Origin: DASTFY01 sp963813375
GTDB lineage: Bacteria; Actinomycetota; Acidimicrobiia; Acidimicrobiales; Ilumatobacteraceae
Direction of reading: 5' to 3'
Assembly (NCBI GenBank): GCA_963813375.1
Contig: CAWEYT010000022.1
Location: 66,871-130,870, forward strand
Length of the DNA: 64,000 nt
The notes below the pieces were generated by a model. That model saw only the letters and a list, made by a program, of their open reading frames with translations. It had not been told where the DNA came from and ran no database searches. Every line of letters starts with the position of its first letter. Positions within the stretch are counted from its first letter, which is position 1. Below are positions 34,666 through 43,291 of the stretch, one piece after another. The translations under genes and the position numbers were made by a program.

Positions 34666-34879
34666 TGTGACGCCTCTCGATCGTCGGCGGAGTGCGCCAG
34701 GCGCCCGCCTCTCGCTCGACCGTAGCCCGCGGGCTCACCGGGGGCCGGGGCACGACCTCGGCGCGGCCCGGGTAGGGTGGCGTCACCACCTCGTAGGGAC
34801 GGCCCGTCTGCGCAGGACGACCGAATCGGTTGTCGCCCGACAAAGGCCCGACGCCTCTCCTGGATCCGCAAGGAGCGTC

Positions 34880-35053
34880 ATGGCCGAAACCGTCACGTCA
34901 CCCACCGTCGAGCTGCCCGAGTCGCGCCGTTGCGGACGGTGCCGCGGGAACTTCCCAGGCGATCCGACGTTGCCGAGGACCGCCCATCCCGACTGGTGGG
35001 TGTGCCCTGCCTGTCATGTCGCCCTCTTCGGGCCGGAGCGTCAGCCGTGTTGA
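34880..35053 (+). CDS. Small CPxC zinc-ribbon protein (57 aa)
   Basis: Protein of 57 residues with two cysteine pairs, RRCGRCRGNF (C-x2-C) and WWVCPACHVALFG (C-x2-C), a typical zinc-ribbon spacing for very small proteins. AAGGAGCG at 34870-34877 sits directly before ATG 34880. It is the first gene of a chain of three small genes whose stops and starts overlap. Intact. Role unknown. Confidence 0.7.
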   Translation: MAETVTSPTVELPESRRCGRCRGNFPGDPTLPRTAHPDWWVCPACHVALFGPERQPC

Positions 35054-35343
35054 GGCTCCAGTGGAACGCGTTGCAGGTCGGCGACGAGGTGCTGGTGCAC
35101 GACGACGCCGACATCTCACTGCGCCTCCAGCCAGGGACCGTCGCGATGGTGCAGACGGCCCACCGCGCCAACGACGTCGGTGTGCGTGTGACCGGCCAGT
35201 CCGGCCAAGTCCGCGTCGTTCGGCCGAGCCGCCTGTCGGTCCACCTCGATCCTCGGGATACGACCGAGGAGTGCTGGCGCTGCGACGCCATTGCCGCCAG
35301 AGCGGGGCGCGGGCCCGAGGCAGCTGCCGCGAGCGCGCCGTGA
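35047..35343 (+). CDS. Hypothetical protein (98 aa), beta-rich
   Basis: Starts at GTG 35047, overlapping the previous stop by 7 bases. The sequence LQVGDEVLVHDDADISLRLQ, PGTVAMVQTAHRANDVGVRV and QSGQVRVVRPSRLSVHLDP alternates hydrophobic and polar residues as in a small beta-barrel. It ends TEECWRCDAIAARAGRG with a C-x2-C pair. I recognise no named family. Its coupling on both sides suggests it acts with the zinc-ribbon and DUF4177-like proteins. Confidence 0.55.
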   Translation: MLRLQWNALQVGDEVLVHDDADISLRLQPGTVAMVQTAHRANDVGVRVTGQSGQVRVVRPSRLSVHLDPRDTTEECWRCDAIAARAGRGPEAAAASAP

Positions 35344-35525
35344 CCAGGTGGGAGTACCTGATCGTCTCCCTTCCCGACTTCGAGCCGGCAAAGGCGGTGC
35401 AAGGCGGATCGGCCTCGGTCACGAGGCTCAACCGCGAGGGTGCGGACGGTTGGGAGGCGCTCGGGATGACCGCCCTCCCGGACGGCAACTTCGCGGTCCT
35501 GCTGAAGCGGCCGCTCGACGACTGA
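35340..35525 (+). CDS. DUF4177-like small protein (61 aa)
   Basis: GTG 35340 lies in the previous TGA (GTGA). The 61-residue product reads VTRWEYLIVSLPDFEPAKAV and ends LNREGADGWEALGMTALPDG then NFAVLLKRPLDD. The WEY opening and the LNREGADGWEAL module are the DUF4177 pattern, a small alpha/beta fold of unknown function. The 294 bases that follow, up to the GT4 gene, hold no recognised gene and may be a long leader; weak GC-rich inverted repeats are present. Confidence 0.7.
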   Translation: MTRWEYLIVSLPDFEPAKAVQGGSASVTRLNREGADGWEALGMTALPDGNFAVLLKRPLDD

Positions 35526-35819
35526 GCAGTCGCCGGCGACTGATCGAGCACGCGCAGGCCGGCTGCCGGCCGGTGGGCGCAGCTGGCCGGCTGGTAGCCT
35601 GACGACGTCAGATCCTCCTCTCCACAGACTTCGTTACGTTCGACCTCGGCTTTGGTGGGTCGGGCACGACGGAGGAGAGGCCGGATGTTGGACGCACCGA
35701 CCTTCTGATCGGCGTGACGTCGACGTGGCTGCGTTGCCATCGACGCACGACGGTTCTTGGGCCGTCGCGGCAGAAGTAGCCGTCGTTGACTGCTACGCCC
35801 GAGCCTGGAGGTTGTTGGC

Positions 35820-36953
35820 ATGTCGACGTCGTTTGGATTCCTGAGCAGCTTTCCCCCGACCCAGTGCGGGCTGGCGACGTTCACGGCCGCCCTCGAGGCG
35901 GAGATCGCGGCCGCCGGGCACGAGACCGGCGTCGTCCGAGTGCTCGAGCGGCCCGCTGCCTCGACCGGGTCGACGGTCCTGCAGCACATGGTGCACGGCC
36001 AACCCGGCGCGGTGGAACGCTCGGCCGCGGTCCTGAACGCCTTCGACGTGGTGGTGGTGCAGCACGAGTACGGCATCTACGACGGACCCGACGGTGACAG
36101 CGTCGTCGAGGTCCTCGACCTGCTCCGGGTGCCCAGCATCGTGGTCCTCCACACCGTGTTGGTCGAGCCGACGCGGCATCAACGCGAGGTGCTGGACGCG
36201 ATCGGGCGACGCGCGAGCGCGCTGGTCACGATGACCTCGACGGCGCACCAGCGGCTCATCGATCACTACGACGTCGACGACGCCAAGGTCGCGGTGATCC
36301 CGCACGGCGCCGCTGGTGGGTGCCACGGCCGCCCTCACCGGCCGGATGGGCGAGGTCCGCTGATGCTCACGTGGGGTCTCCTCGGGCCCGGCAAGGGCAT
36401 CGAGCGGGTCATCGAAGCGCTGCCATCGCTTCGGGACCTCGTCCCCCGGCCTCACTACCTGGTGGAGGGTGAGACGCACCCGAAGGTGCTCGAACGCGAC
36501 GGTGAGGCCTACCGGGATGGGCTCGTCGCACGCGCCCGCGCCCTCGGCGTCACGGACATGGTGACCTTCCGGTCCCGCTACCTCGACGTCGACGCGCTGA
36601 GCTCGCTCGCCGCGTCGGCCGACGTGGTGATCCTGCCGTACGACTCCCGCGAGCAGGTCACCTCCGGGGTGCTCATCGAGGCGGTGACGGCACATCGGCC
36701 GGTCGTCGCCACGGCGTTCGCACACGCGGTCGAGCTGCTGGCCTCGGGGGCCGGCATCGTGGTCGACCACGACGATCCGAGCGCCATGGGTGCGGCCATC
36801 CGCCTCGTGCTGTGTGAACCGGCGCAGGCCGCGACCATGGTCACGCGGGCTGCCGCGCTCGCCCCCGATCTCCTGTGGTCGGCGGTCGCCGCGCGGTACC
36901 GCGCACTCGCTGACGACCTCGTGACGGCTGACGCCGCGGCAGCGTTGACGTGA
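35820..36953 (+). CDS. Glycosyltransferase family 4 (start of GT4/GH130 operon)
   Basis: GT-B glycosyltransferase of 377 residues, intact. FGFLSSFPPTQCGLATFTAA is the N-terminal loop common in this GT4 branch, VVVVQHEYGIYDGPDGDSV follows, and the donor half has LMLTWGLLGPGKGIERVIEA, PHYLVEGETHPKVL and SREQVTSGVLIEAVTAHRPV followed by VATAF. The usual E-x7-E is represented by the late IEA acid. It overlaps the next gene by 4 bases (GTGA). In related loci such enzymes pair with GH130 proteins to build and recycle mannose-containing oligosaccharides; this is inference. Confidence 0.88.
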   Translation: MSTSFGFLSSFPPTQCGLATFTAALEAEIAAAGHETGVVRVLERPAASTGSTVLQHMVHGQPGAVERSAAVLNAFDVVVVQHEYGIYDGPDGDSVVEVLDLLRVPSIVVLHTVLVEPTRHQREVLDAIGRRASALVTMTSTAHQRLIDHYDVDDAKVAVIPHGAAGGCHGRPHRPDGRGPLMLTWGLLGPGKGIERVIEALPSLRDLVPRPHYLVEGETHPKVLERDGEAYRDGLVARARALGVTDMVTFRSRYLDVDALSSLAASADVVILPYDSREQVTSGVLIEAVTAHRPVVATAFAHAVELLASGAGIVVDHDDPSAMGAAIRLVLCEPAQAATMVTRAAALAPDLLWSAVAARYRALADDLVTADAAAALT

Positions 36954-37962
36954 GCACGCCGCCGCAGGTCACCTTCGAGCACGTGCAGCGGCTCAGCGAC
37001 GACGTCGGCATCTTCGAGCACGCCGAGGGAGCGACGCCGCGGCGGCACCTCGGGTACTGCCTCGACGACGTCGCTCGTGGACTCGTGGTCGTGGCCCGCC
37101 AACCCGACCCGACGCCATTGCTCCGCGACCTCATGGACCGCTACCTCGCCTTCGTCATCCGCGCTCAGGCCCCGAACGGGCGGTGCCACAACCGCCTTGC
37201 CCTCGACCGCCGCTGGACGGACGAGGCCGGTGTCGACGACTGCTGGGGACGGGCGCTGTGGGGCCTCGGGACCGCGGCGGCCCGCGCCGGCGACGACACC
37301 GTCCGGCGGCGCAGCGCAGAGGCGTTCGCGCTCAGCGCCCGCTGGCGCTGCCGGTACCGGCGGGCGATGACCTTCGCGGCGCTCGGCGCAGCGGAGGTCC
37401 TCACCGTCGCACCCGGCGACCCAGCCGCCAGGTCGCTGCTCGCCGCCGCCGTCCGGTCCATCGGACGCCCGACCGGCAGCCGCACGTGGCCATGGCCCGA
37501 AGCACGCCTGACGTACGCCAACGCTGCCATGCCCGAAGTCCTCCTCGCGGCCGGCGAGCACCTCGGCGACCGGCGCGCCCTCGACGACGGCCTGAGCTCC
37601 TCGGCTGGCTGGTCGACCTCGAGACAAGGGACGGCCACCTGTCAGTGACGCCGGTCGGGGGCTGGTCGCTCGGCGAGCCCCGCCCCGCCTTCGATCAGCA
37701 GCCGATCGAGGTCGCAGCCCTGGCCGACGCGTGTACCCGCGCGCAGCGTCTGAGCGGCGATGTGCGGTGGGCCCAGACCGTTGATCGCGCGGTCGGCTGG
37801 TTCCTCGGTGACAACGACGCCGGGATCGCGCTCTACGAGCCCTCCACCGGAGGCGGCTGCGATGGTCTCCACGCGGACGCTCGCAACGAGAACCAGGGCG
37901 CCGAATCGACGTTGGCCATGATCGCCACGCTGCAGCACGCTCGCGCGCTCGTGCAGTCGTGA
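36950..37962 (+). CDS. Unknown alpha-helical protein linked to GT4/GH130 (frameshifted)
   Basis: Begins at GTG 36950 within the stop of the GT4 gene. The first frame reads HLGYCLDDVARGLVVVARQP, DLMDRYLAFVIRAQAPNGRC followed by HNR, and DDCWGRALWGLGTAAARAG. After an indel near 37600 the other frame continues LLGWLVDLETRDGHLSVTPV, FDQQPIEVAALADACTRAQR and ADARNENQGAESTLAMIATL. The WGRALWGLG and QPIEVAALA repeats suggest an alpha/alpha toroid like glycosidases of six-hairpin type. It sits between GT4 and GH130 in this kind of locus; activity is unknown to me. About 337 codons. Confidence 0.6.
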
Positions 37963-39434
37963 GGCCGACGGCAGCCGTCGACGTTCGCCGCAGCGGCCAA
38001 CGGCTGCGGCCCGACCCGAGTCGGGTGCTGGCCAAGCTGTTCATCCCGGGTCAGGAAGGCGCGATCGAGGGCGAGTCCCGGGCCGGCTCGGTCGTCAAGC
38101 GCGTGTTGGAGCTCGACGACGACGAGGCGGCGGCGACGCTGGCCGAGGTCGTGGCCTCCTTCTCGGGTCGGCACGCCGATCTCGGCGCCACGCTGGATGA
38201 GCACTTCGAGCTGGTCTCGCACCGGATCGAGCACCCTGCCGAGCTGTCGACCGCTCGACGCCGGCTGGTAGGCGCCTACTTCACCCAGGAGTACGCGGTC
38301 GAGAGCGCGGCGATCTGCAACCCGTCGATCGTGCCCCACCCGGACCAGAGCGAGCTGGGTCCGGACGACGCTCGCTTCGTGATGAGCCTGCGGGCCGTGG
38401 GTGAAGGCCACCGCTCGTCGATCGAGTTCCGCACTGGGGTCATCGCCCATGGATCCGAGGTCCGCTTCGACGCGCCCGGGGCGCACCTGTGCAGCGGACG
38501 TCCGGGCCCGTGTCACTACCAGCGGGACGTGTTCCACAGGGTGCTGCGGTCGCTCGGCGACGACGGCACGAGCGCGGCGTTCGTGCTCGACTCGCTGCCA
38601 GACCCGTTCACCGGCGACGAACTCGAGCAGGCGATGGGGGCCCTGCACGACCAGCTGGTCACCCGCCGCGGCGCGACGGAGACGATCGACCGCATCCGAT
38701 GGGTCGCGTCCTCCAACTACGAAGTCGCATTCCCGACGGTTTCGTCCGTCTCCGAGCGGGTCCTGTCGCCGACGGCGCCGATCGAGAGCCACGGGATGGA
38801 GGACGCCCGCTTCGTCCGGTTCGTCGATGACGACGGCATCGCCACCTACTTCGCGACCTACACCGCGTACGACGGGACCCACGTCGGATCGCAGCTCCTG
38901 ACCACCGCCGACTTCCGCACGTTCACCAGCACCCAGCTCACCGGACGAGGAGCCCGGAACAAGGGCATGGCCCTCTTCCCTCGCCGTATAGGCGGTCGCT
39001 ACGTCGCGCTCTCTCGATGGGACCGCGAGACCAACGCCATCGTGACCTCTGACGACCCAACGGTCTGGGATGACCCGGTCGCCCTGCAACGCCCCGCCGA
39101 GCCGTGGGACCTCATCCAGCTCGGCAACTGCGGATCGCCGATCGAGTCGCCGGCCGGGTGGATCATGCTCACCCACGGTGTCGGACCGATGCGCCGGTAC
39201 GCCATCGGGGCCGAGTTGCTCGACCTCGACGACCCCACCCGCGTCATCGGCCACCTGAGGGAGCCGCTGCTCACACCGGCGGAGGACGAACGCGACGGCT
39301 ATGTCCCGAACGTCGTCTACTCGTGCGGAGCGATGCTGCACGGCGACACCATCGTGCTCCCGTACGGGATCTCGGACGCGAACGTCGGCATCGCCACCAT
39401 CCCCCTGGGCCAGCTCCTCGACCGGTTGACCTGA
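37959..39434 (+). CDS. Glycoside hydrolase family 130 (mannoside phosphorylase/mannosidase type)
   Basis: Protein of 491 residues, intact. It has a long N-terminal part and a five-bladed propeller: FVMSLRAVGEGHRSSIEFRT, SSNYEVAFPTVSSVSERVLS, then the family catalytic signature IESHGMEDARFVRFVDDDGI (G-x-E-D-x-R), LSRWDRETNAIVTSDDPTVW, NCGSPIESPAGWIMLTHGVG and the final YSCGAMLHGDTIVLPYGISD. GH130 members are beta-mannoside phosphorylases or beta-1,2-mannosidases; distinguishing these needs the phosphate-binding residues. GTG start at 37959 overlaps the previous TGA, so it is the third gene of one coupled operon. Confidence 0.85.
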   Translation: MRPTAAVDVRRSGQRLRPDPSRVLAKLFIPGQEGAIEGESRAGSVVKRVLELDDDEAAATLAEVVASFSGRHADLGATLDEHFELVSHRIEHPAELSTARRRLVGAYFTQEYAVESAAICNPSIVPHPDQSELGPDDARFVMSLRAVGEGHRSSIEFRTGVIAHGSEVRFDAPGAHLCSGRPGPCHYQRDVFHRVLRSLGDDGTSAAFVLDSLPDPFTGDELEQAMGALHDQLVTRRGATETIDRIRWVASSNYEVAFPTVSSVSERVLSPTAPIESHGMEDARFVRFVDDDGIATYFATYTAYDGTHVGSQLLTTADFRTFTSTQLTGRGARNKGMALFPRRIGGRYVALSRWDRETNAIVTSDDPTVWDDPVALQRPAEPWDLIQLGNCGSPIESPAGWIMLTHGVGPMRRYAIGAELLDLDDPTRVIGHLREPLLTPAEDERDGYVPNVVYSCGAMLHGDTIVLPYGISDANVGIATIPLGQLLDRLT

Positions 39435-39472
39435 CCCGTCGCCGTCGGAGCAGAGAGCAGGCGCTGCAGGGT

Positions 39473-39745
39473 CTAGAACGACTCGAACCGACGTCCGCAG
39501 GGCGAGACGGTCGCGAGCGTGCCGTACGCCTCACAGTCCACACACCACCCGATGGGAATCGCCTGTCGATGGAGGAAGTCCTCCCAGTGGCGCTCGCACA
39601 CCGGCGGATCCGGCACCTCCCGAAGGGTGATGCTCGAGGGGCTCTCGCTCGGCCGAACCCGCCGCCAGTGAGAAGAGAACGGCGCGGTGTGCGTGGCCAG
39701 CTCGCCACATGCCGCACAGCCTTCCCGGGCAACCTCCACCGTCAT
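39473..39745 (-). CDS. Small Cys-rich (zinc-binding) hypothetical protein, 90 aa
   Basis: Minus-strand protein of 90 residues with REGCAACGELATH (C-x2-C), PPVCERHWEDFLHRQ (C-x2-H) and GWCVDCEAYGTLATVSPCGR (C-x2-C), an arrangement suggesting one or two zinc sites. ATG 39745 was chosen; the frame upstream to 39844 lacks coding character. It converges with the GH130 gene, with 38 bases between the stops. Family not recognised. Confidence 0.55.
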   Translation of the reverse strand: MTVEVAREGCAACGELATHTAPFSSHWRRVRPSESPSSITLREVPDPPVCERHWEDFLHRQAIPIGWCVDCEAYGTLATVSPCGRRFESF

Positions 39746-39929
39746 CGGATCGCCGCGCTGTTCCGGCCGGCGGGCAGCATCACCAAGTTCGCCATCACGG
39801 ACCTCCACGACCGGTTCGAGCACCGCCGCTGTCCGAACCTCCACACCCTAGGCCGCCAAGGCCGCCCGGGCCTCCTTCCCGCCGCGGCGGGGTTCGGAGA
39901 AGCGCCGAGCGGCCGCGTAGCCTCTCGGG

Positions 39930-40391
39930 GTGGTCTGCTACTGCTGTGGCGAGGAGCGGGACCCCTCGATGATGGCCTCGCTGTTGTGCCACGACGAGGT
40001 CAAGCTCTGTCGGGGCTGCATCGGTTGGTTGATGCGCCAGGCGGGAGGCGTCGACGTCACACCGAGGTTGCCTGTTGCTGACATGGCGCAGGCGGCGCAG
40101 TTCTGTGAGGCGGCCGGGTTCGACGTCGAGCAGTACGACGAGGGCTACGCGTTCGTGCATCTGGACGACCAAGGCGTGTTCGACCTCGCCCGAATCGAGG
40201 GGCTCGACCCGGCGACCAACCACGCTGGTTGCTACATCATCACCGACGACGTGGACGACTGGCATGCTCGGCTCGTCGCCGCGGGTTTGTCGGTCACGCC
40301 GATCGAGGACATGCCCTGGGGCATGCACGAGTTCACCCTCACCGATCCCAGTGGCAACCACATCCGAATCGGTCGAAGCACCGACAACTGA
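39930..40391 (+). CDS. Zinc-ribbon/VOC fusion protein (bleomycin-resistance-like)
   Basis: Protein of 153 residues. The first 40 contain MVCYCCGEERDPSMMASLLC with VKLCRGCIGWLM, i.e. two C-x2-C pairs suited to zinc. A VOC domain follows from VDVTPRLPVADMAQAAQFCE through YDEGYAFVHLDDQGVFDLAR to HEFTLTDPSGNHIRIGRSTD, matching the bleomycin-resistance-protein type. The fusion of a zinc ribbon and a VOC module is uncommon. GTG start at 39930, with TAGCCT (39919-39924 region) only 6 bases before it, so a leaderless message is likely. Substrate binding not known. Confidence 0.75.
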   Translation: MVCYCCGEERDPSMMASLLCHDEVKLCRGCIGWLMRQAGGVDVTPRLPVADMAQAAQFCEAAGFDVEQYDEGYAFVHLDDQGVFDLARIEGLDPATNHAGCYIITDDVDDWHARLVAAGLSVTPIEDMPWGMHEFTLTDPSGNHIRIGRSTDN

Positions 40392-40507
40392 GGCTCGCTA
40401 CACGGCGCGCGCAGACGCCGTCGACGCCGTCACGGACGGAACTCTCGACCATTCGTGACCACGCCGGCCTGATCGACCCGCCGAAGGCCGGTTCACCTGG
40501 GCATTCC

Positions 40508-40603
40508 TGGCGGAGGTGGACGGGAATCGAACCCGCCGAACGGGGATCGCCCGTTCCAGCCGCTTTGAAGGCGGTGGAGCCCACCAGGTGCCCAGACACC
40601 TCC
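40508..40603 (-). tRNA. selC: tRNA-Sec (selenocysteine, anticodon TCA)
   Basis: Minus-strand cloverleaf with GGAGGTGT at the 5' end and CCACCTCC at the 3' end (extended acceptor stem), discriminator G and encoded CCA (40508-40510). The anticodon loop CTTCAAA gives TCA, the stem is CCGC/GCGG. A long variable arm (around CGGGCGATCCCCG) and T-arm GGGTTCGATTCCC follow. The layout is that of bacterial selC, implying that UGA is read as selenocysteine somewhere in this genome. No selA/selB/selD lies in the window. Confidence 0.9.
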
Positions 40604-40755
40604 GAGGGTGACTGTACCGGCCGAGAGCGCCGAGAAGCCCCTTGCCACCGGTCACCCCGCCCGCTACCGTCACCGCTCCCTTCCCCCAAGCGTTGGTCGA
40701 CGAGCCCTGTCCGGTCCTTGTCCGGCAGCTCGGCGTTCGTCCCCGAGGGGGAACC

Positions 40756-41406
40756 GTGCTCACCTGTTGCTGGTCCGTGAAGGGCGGCAGCGGCACCACC
40801 GTCGTCGCCGCCTCCCTGGCCCTGCTGGCCTCCTCGGCGCCTGCCGGCGCCCTGCTCGTCGATCTCGCCGGCGACGTGCCTGCCGCGCTCGGCCTTCCGG
40901 AGCCCGTCGGCCCCGGCGTGCGCGAATGGCTGGCCGCCGACCCTGCCGTGGAGATCGACGCCCTCGGCCACCTGGCCACGGCCGCCACGCCTGGGCTTCG
41001 TCTCCTGCCCGCCGGAGCGGCGACCTCGCGGGCAGTACCGTCCACCCGGATCGATCTGCTCGGCCAGGCGTTGGCGGCCAACGCCGGTGAGGTCGTGGTC
41101 GACCTCGGCGTTCCCTCACCGGACCTGGAGCCGCTGCTGGCGCAAGCCGACCGTTCGCTGCTGGTACTGCGACCCTGCTACCTCGCGCTGCGGCGGGCCA
41201 CGGCGCTGCCCACCCGACCAACGGGCATCGTGCTCGTCATGGAGCCCGGCAGAGCCCTGGGGCGGCGCGACATCGAGGACGCCATCGGGGTCAAGGTGGC
41301 GGCCGAGATCGACGTGGAACCGACCATCGCCCGCGCCGTCGACGCCGGCCTCCTGGCCGGGCGCCTCCCTCGCAGCCTGTCCCGCACGCTGAAGGCCGCC
41401 GCATGA
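40756..41406 (+). CDS. CpaE/Ssd-like ParA-type ATPase of Tad pilus locus
   Basis: MinD/ParA-like protein of 216 residues. The deviant Walker A is WSVKGGSGTTVVAASLALLA; other parts are ALLVDLAGDVPAALGLPE, VVVDLGVPSPDLEPLLAQAD and GIVLVMEPGRALGRRDIEDA. In actinobacterial Tad operons the first gene encodes such an Ssd/CpaE-type protein, which localises pilus or septal machinery. GTG start at 40756 with GAGGGGG before it. Its TGA overlaps the ATG of tadA. Intact. Confidence 0.82.
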   Translation: MLTCCWSVKGGSGTTVVAASLALLASSAPAGALLVDLAGDVPAALGLPEPVGPGVREWLAADPAVEIDALGHLATAATPGLRLLPAGAATSRAVPSTRIDLLGQALAANAGEVVVDLGVPSPDLEPLLAQADRSLLVLRPCYLALRRATALPTRPTGIVLVMEPGRALGRRDIEDAIGVKVAAEIDVEPTIARAVDAGLLAGRLPRSLSRTLKAAA

Positions 41407-42534
41407 CCGGGTCCACGACCATCAACGGCCTGGCCCAGCAGGTCCACCGTCATCTGGTCGAGGTCGCCGTCGACGACGCCACCGGCGACCTGGCGACCGA
41501 AGCCGAACGCCACCTGCGAGCGCTGGCCCCGCTGCTGCCGCGCGACGACAGGGAACAGGTTCTGGGGGCCGCGCTGGCCCAGGCCCAGGGCCTCGGCCCG
41601 TTGGAGCCCCTCCTCGGCCGATCCGACGGTGACGGAGATCCTCGTCAACGCCGGCACCGAGGTCTGGGTGGAGCGCGGCGGACGGCTCGAGCGGGTCGCC
41701 GAGCTCGCCGACGGGGCAGCCGAACTGCTGATCGAGCGCATCATCGGACCGCTCGGTCTCCGGGTTGACCGGCTCAGGCCCACCGTCGATGCGCGGCTTG
41801 CTGACGGTTCCCGCTTCCATGCCGTCATCCCGCCGGTCGCCATCGACGGTCCGTGTCTCGCCGTGCGCCGGTTCGCAGCGCGCTCCCTCCCACTGAGCAG
41901 CTTCGCCGGCCCTCCGGTGGCTGCACTGCTCGCGGAACTGGTCGAGCAGCGGGCCAACCTCGTGGTGAGTGGCGCCACGTCGTCCGGGAAGACCACGCTG
42001 CTCAACGCCCTGTTGGCGACGGTCCCAGCCGGCGAGCGCATCCTGACCATCGAGGACGCGGCAGAGCTGCGCCTGGCCACCCCTCACGTCGTGCGACTCG
42101 AAGCCCGGCCGCCGACGGTCGAGGGGACGGGCGAGGTCACGGTGCGGGATCTCGTCCGGGCCGCCCTGCGGCTGAGGCCCGACCGCCTGGTCGTCGGCGA
42201 GGTGCGCGGCGCCGAGGCACTCGACATGGTCCTGGCGCTCAACACCGGGCACGACGGATCGCTCACCACCTGCCATGGCAACGGTCCGGCCGATGTGCTG
42301 AAGCGCATCGAAGCCATGGTCCTCATGGGCGCACCGAGCTGGCCGCCGGCCACCGCGGAGGAGCACGTCCGCCGCTCGATCGACGTCGTCGTCCATCTGG
42401 CCCGGGGCCGGCACGGTCGGAGGGTCGTGGAGCACGTGCTGGAAGTAGCCGAGCCTGGTGGCGGGCCCGAGCGCGTGCTGGCGACCGGAGACCGGGTCGT
42501 CGGCAGGCTCCAACGGGGACGGGCGGTCCGGTGA
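41403..42534 (+). CDS. tadA: TadA/CpaF pilus assembly ATPase (frameshifted)
   Basis: Secretion ATPase powering Flp pilus assembly. The first frame gives MTGSTTINGLAQQVHRHLVE and helices to about 41625; the second begins TEILVNAGTEVWVERGGRLE and carries the Walker A GATSSGKTTLLNALLA, Asp-box ERILTIEDAAELRLATPHVV, Walker B LRPDRLVVGEVRGAEALDMV and the His-box NTGHDGSLTTCHGNGPADVL. The single indel lies near 41625. Length of about 377 codons is normal for TadA. The ATG is in the previous stop (ATGA) and its stop overlaps the next GTG. Confidence 0.9.
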
Positions 42535-43291
42535 TGGTCCTGGCCGAGGTGTCGAGTGCAGCGCTCGCGACGGCGGTGACGATCGCGCTGGTGATCGGCA
42601 TGCTCGGATTCGTCGTCCGCGTGCTCACCCGAGTGCCCCTCCGGTCACTCCCCGGCGGCCCCTCCTCGGATAGCCGCCGGCGCGCTCCCCGTCTCGGGGC
42701 CGTCAGCGGCGAGGTGGCTGGGCTCGCGAGTGTGGAACGAGCGCCGGGCGCGGGCCGCGCGCCGGCTGGCCTGGCCGTCCGTCGCTGACGAGATCAGCTC
42801 GGCTCTCCGTTCGGGCGCGTCGCTGCGTCAGGCCCTGGGCGCGGTCGCCGCGCACGGGGGCGCGGCGGCGCCACGGCTGGCCGAGCTGGTGCACCCGGTC
42901 AGCCGTGGTGACGACGTACCCGGAGCGGCCCGGCGCTGGGCGGACCGCTCCGACGATGCCGATGAGCGCCTCCTCGCGGGAGCGGTCGAGCTGGCGGCCG
43001 AGCGCGACGCGAGCGGAGCCGGTGCTGTTCGACACCGTTGCGCGCACGCTGCGGGAGCGCGCCGCGCTCGCCGGGGAGCTGCGGGCGCAGACAGCACAAG
43101 CGCGGGCGTCGGCGGCAGCCCTGAGCGCGCTCCCGCTTCTCTTCACGGGCCTGTGCGCGCTGGCCGATCGGGGCGTCCTCTCGTTCCTGACCGGCACGCT
43201 GCTCGGTGCCGCCTGTCTGGTCGCCGGCGCGGGACTGCAGGCGATGGGCCTGCTGTGGATGCACCGGACCATCGCGGCGGTGGCACCGTGA
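42531..43291 (+). CDS. tadB: TadB-like pilus assembly protein (frameshifted)
   Basis: Type II/IV secretion F-domain membrane protein. From GTG 42531 the first frame shows a TM segment (ALATAVTIALVIGMLGFVVR), the next (VADEISSALRSGASLRQALG followed by AVAAHGGAAAPRLAELVHPV) the T2SSF domain, and the last (LRERAALAGELRAQTAQARA, LPLLFTGLCALADRGVLSFL and AACLVAGAGLQAMGLLWMHR) the C-terminal TM part. Two indels near 42725 and 43018. Overlap of 4 bases with tadA and with tadC indicates translational coupling. Homologous in order to Rv3658c of Mycobacterium tuberculosis. Confidence 0.85.

Noticed and set aside
35526..35819. Riboswitch or ncRNA in the 294-base leader of the GT4 operon
   Set aside because: Only weak inverted repeats; no known riboswitch core recognised.
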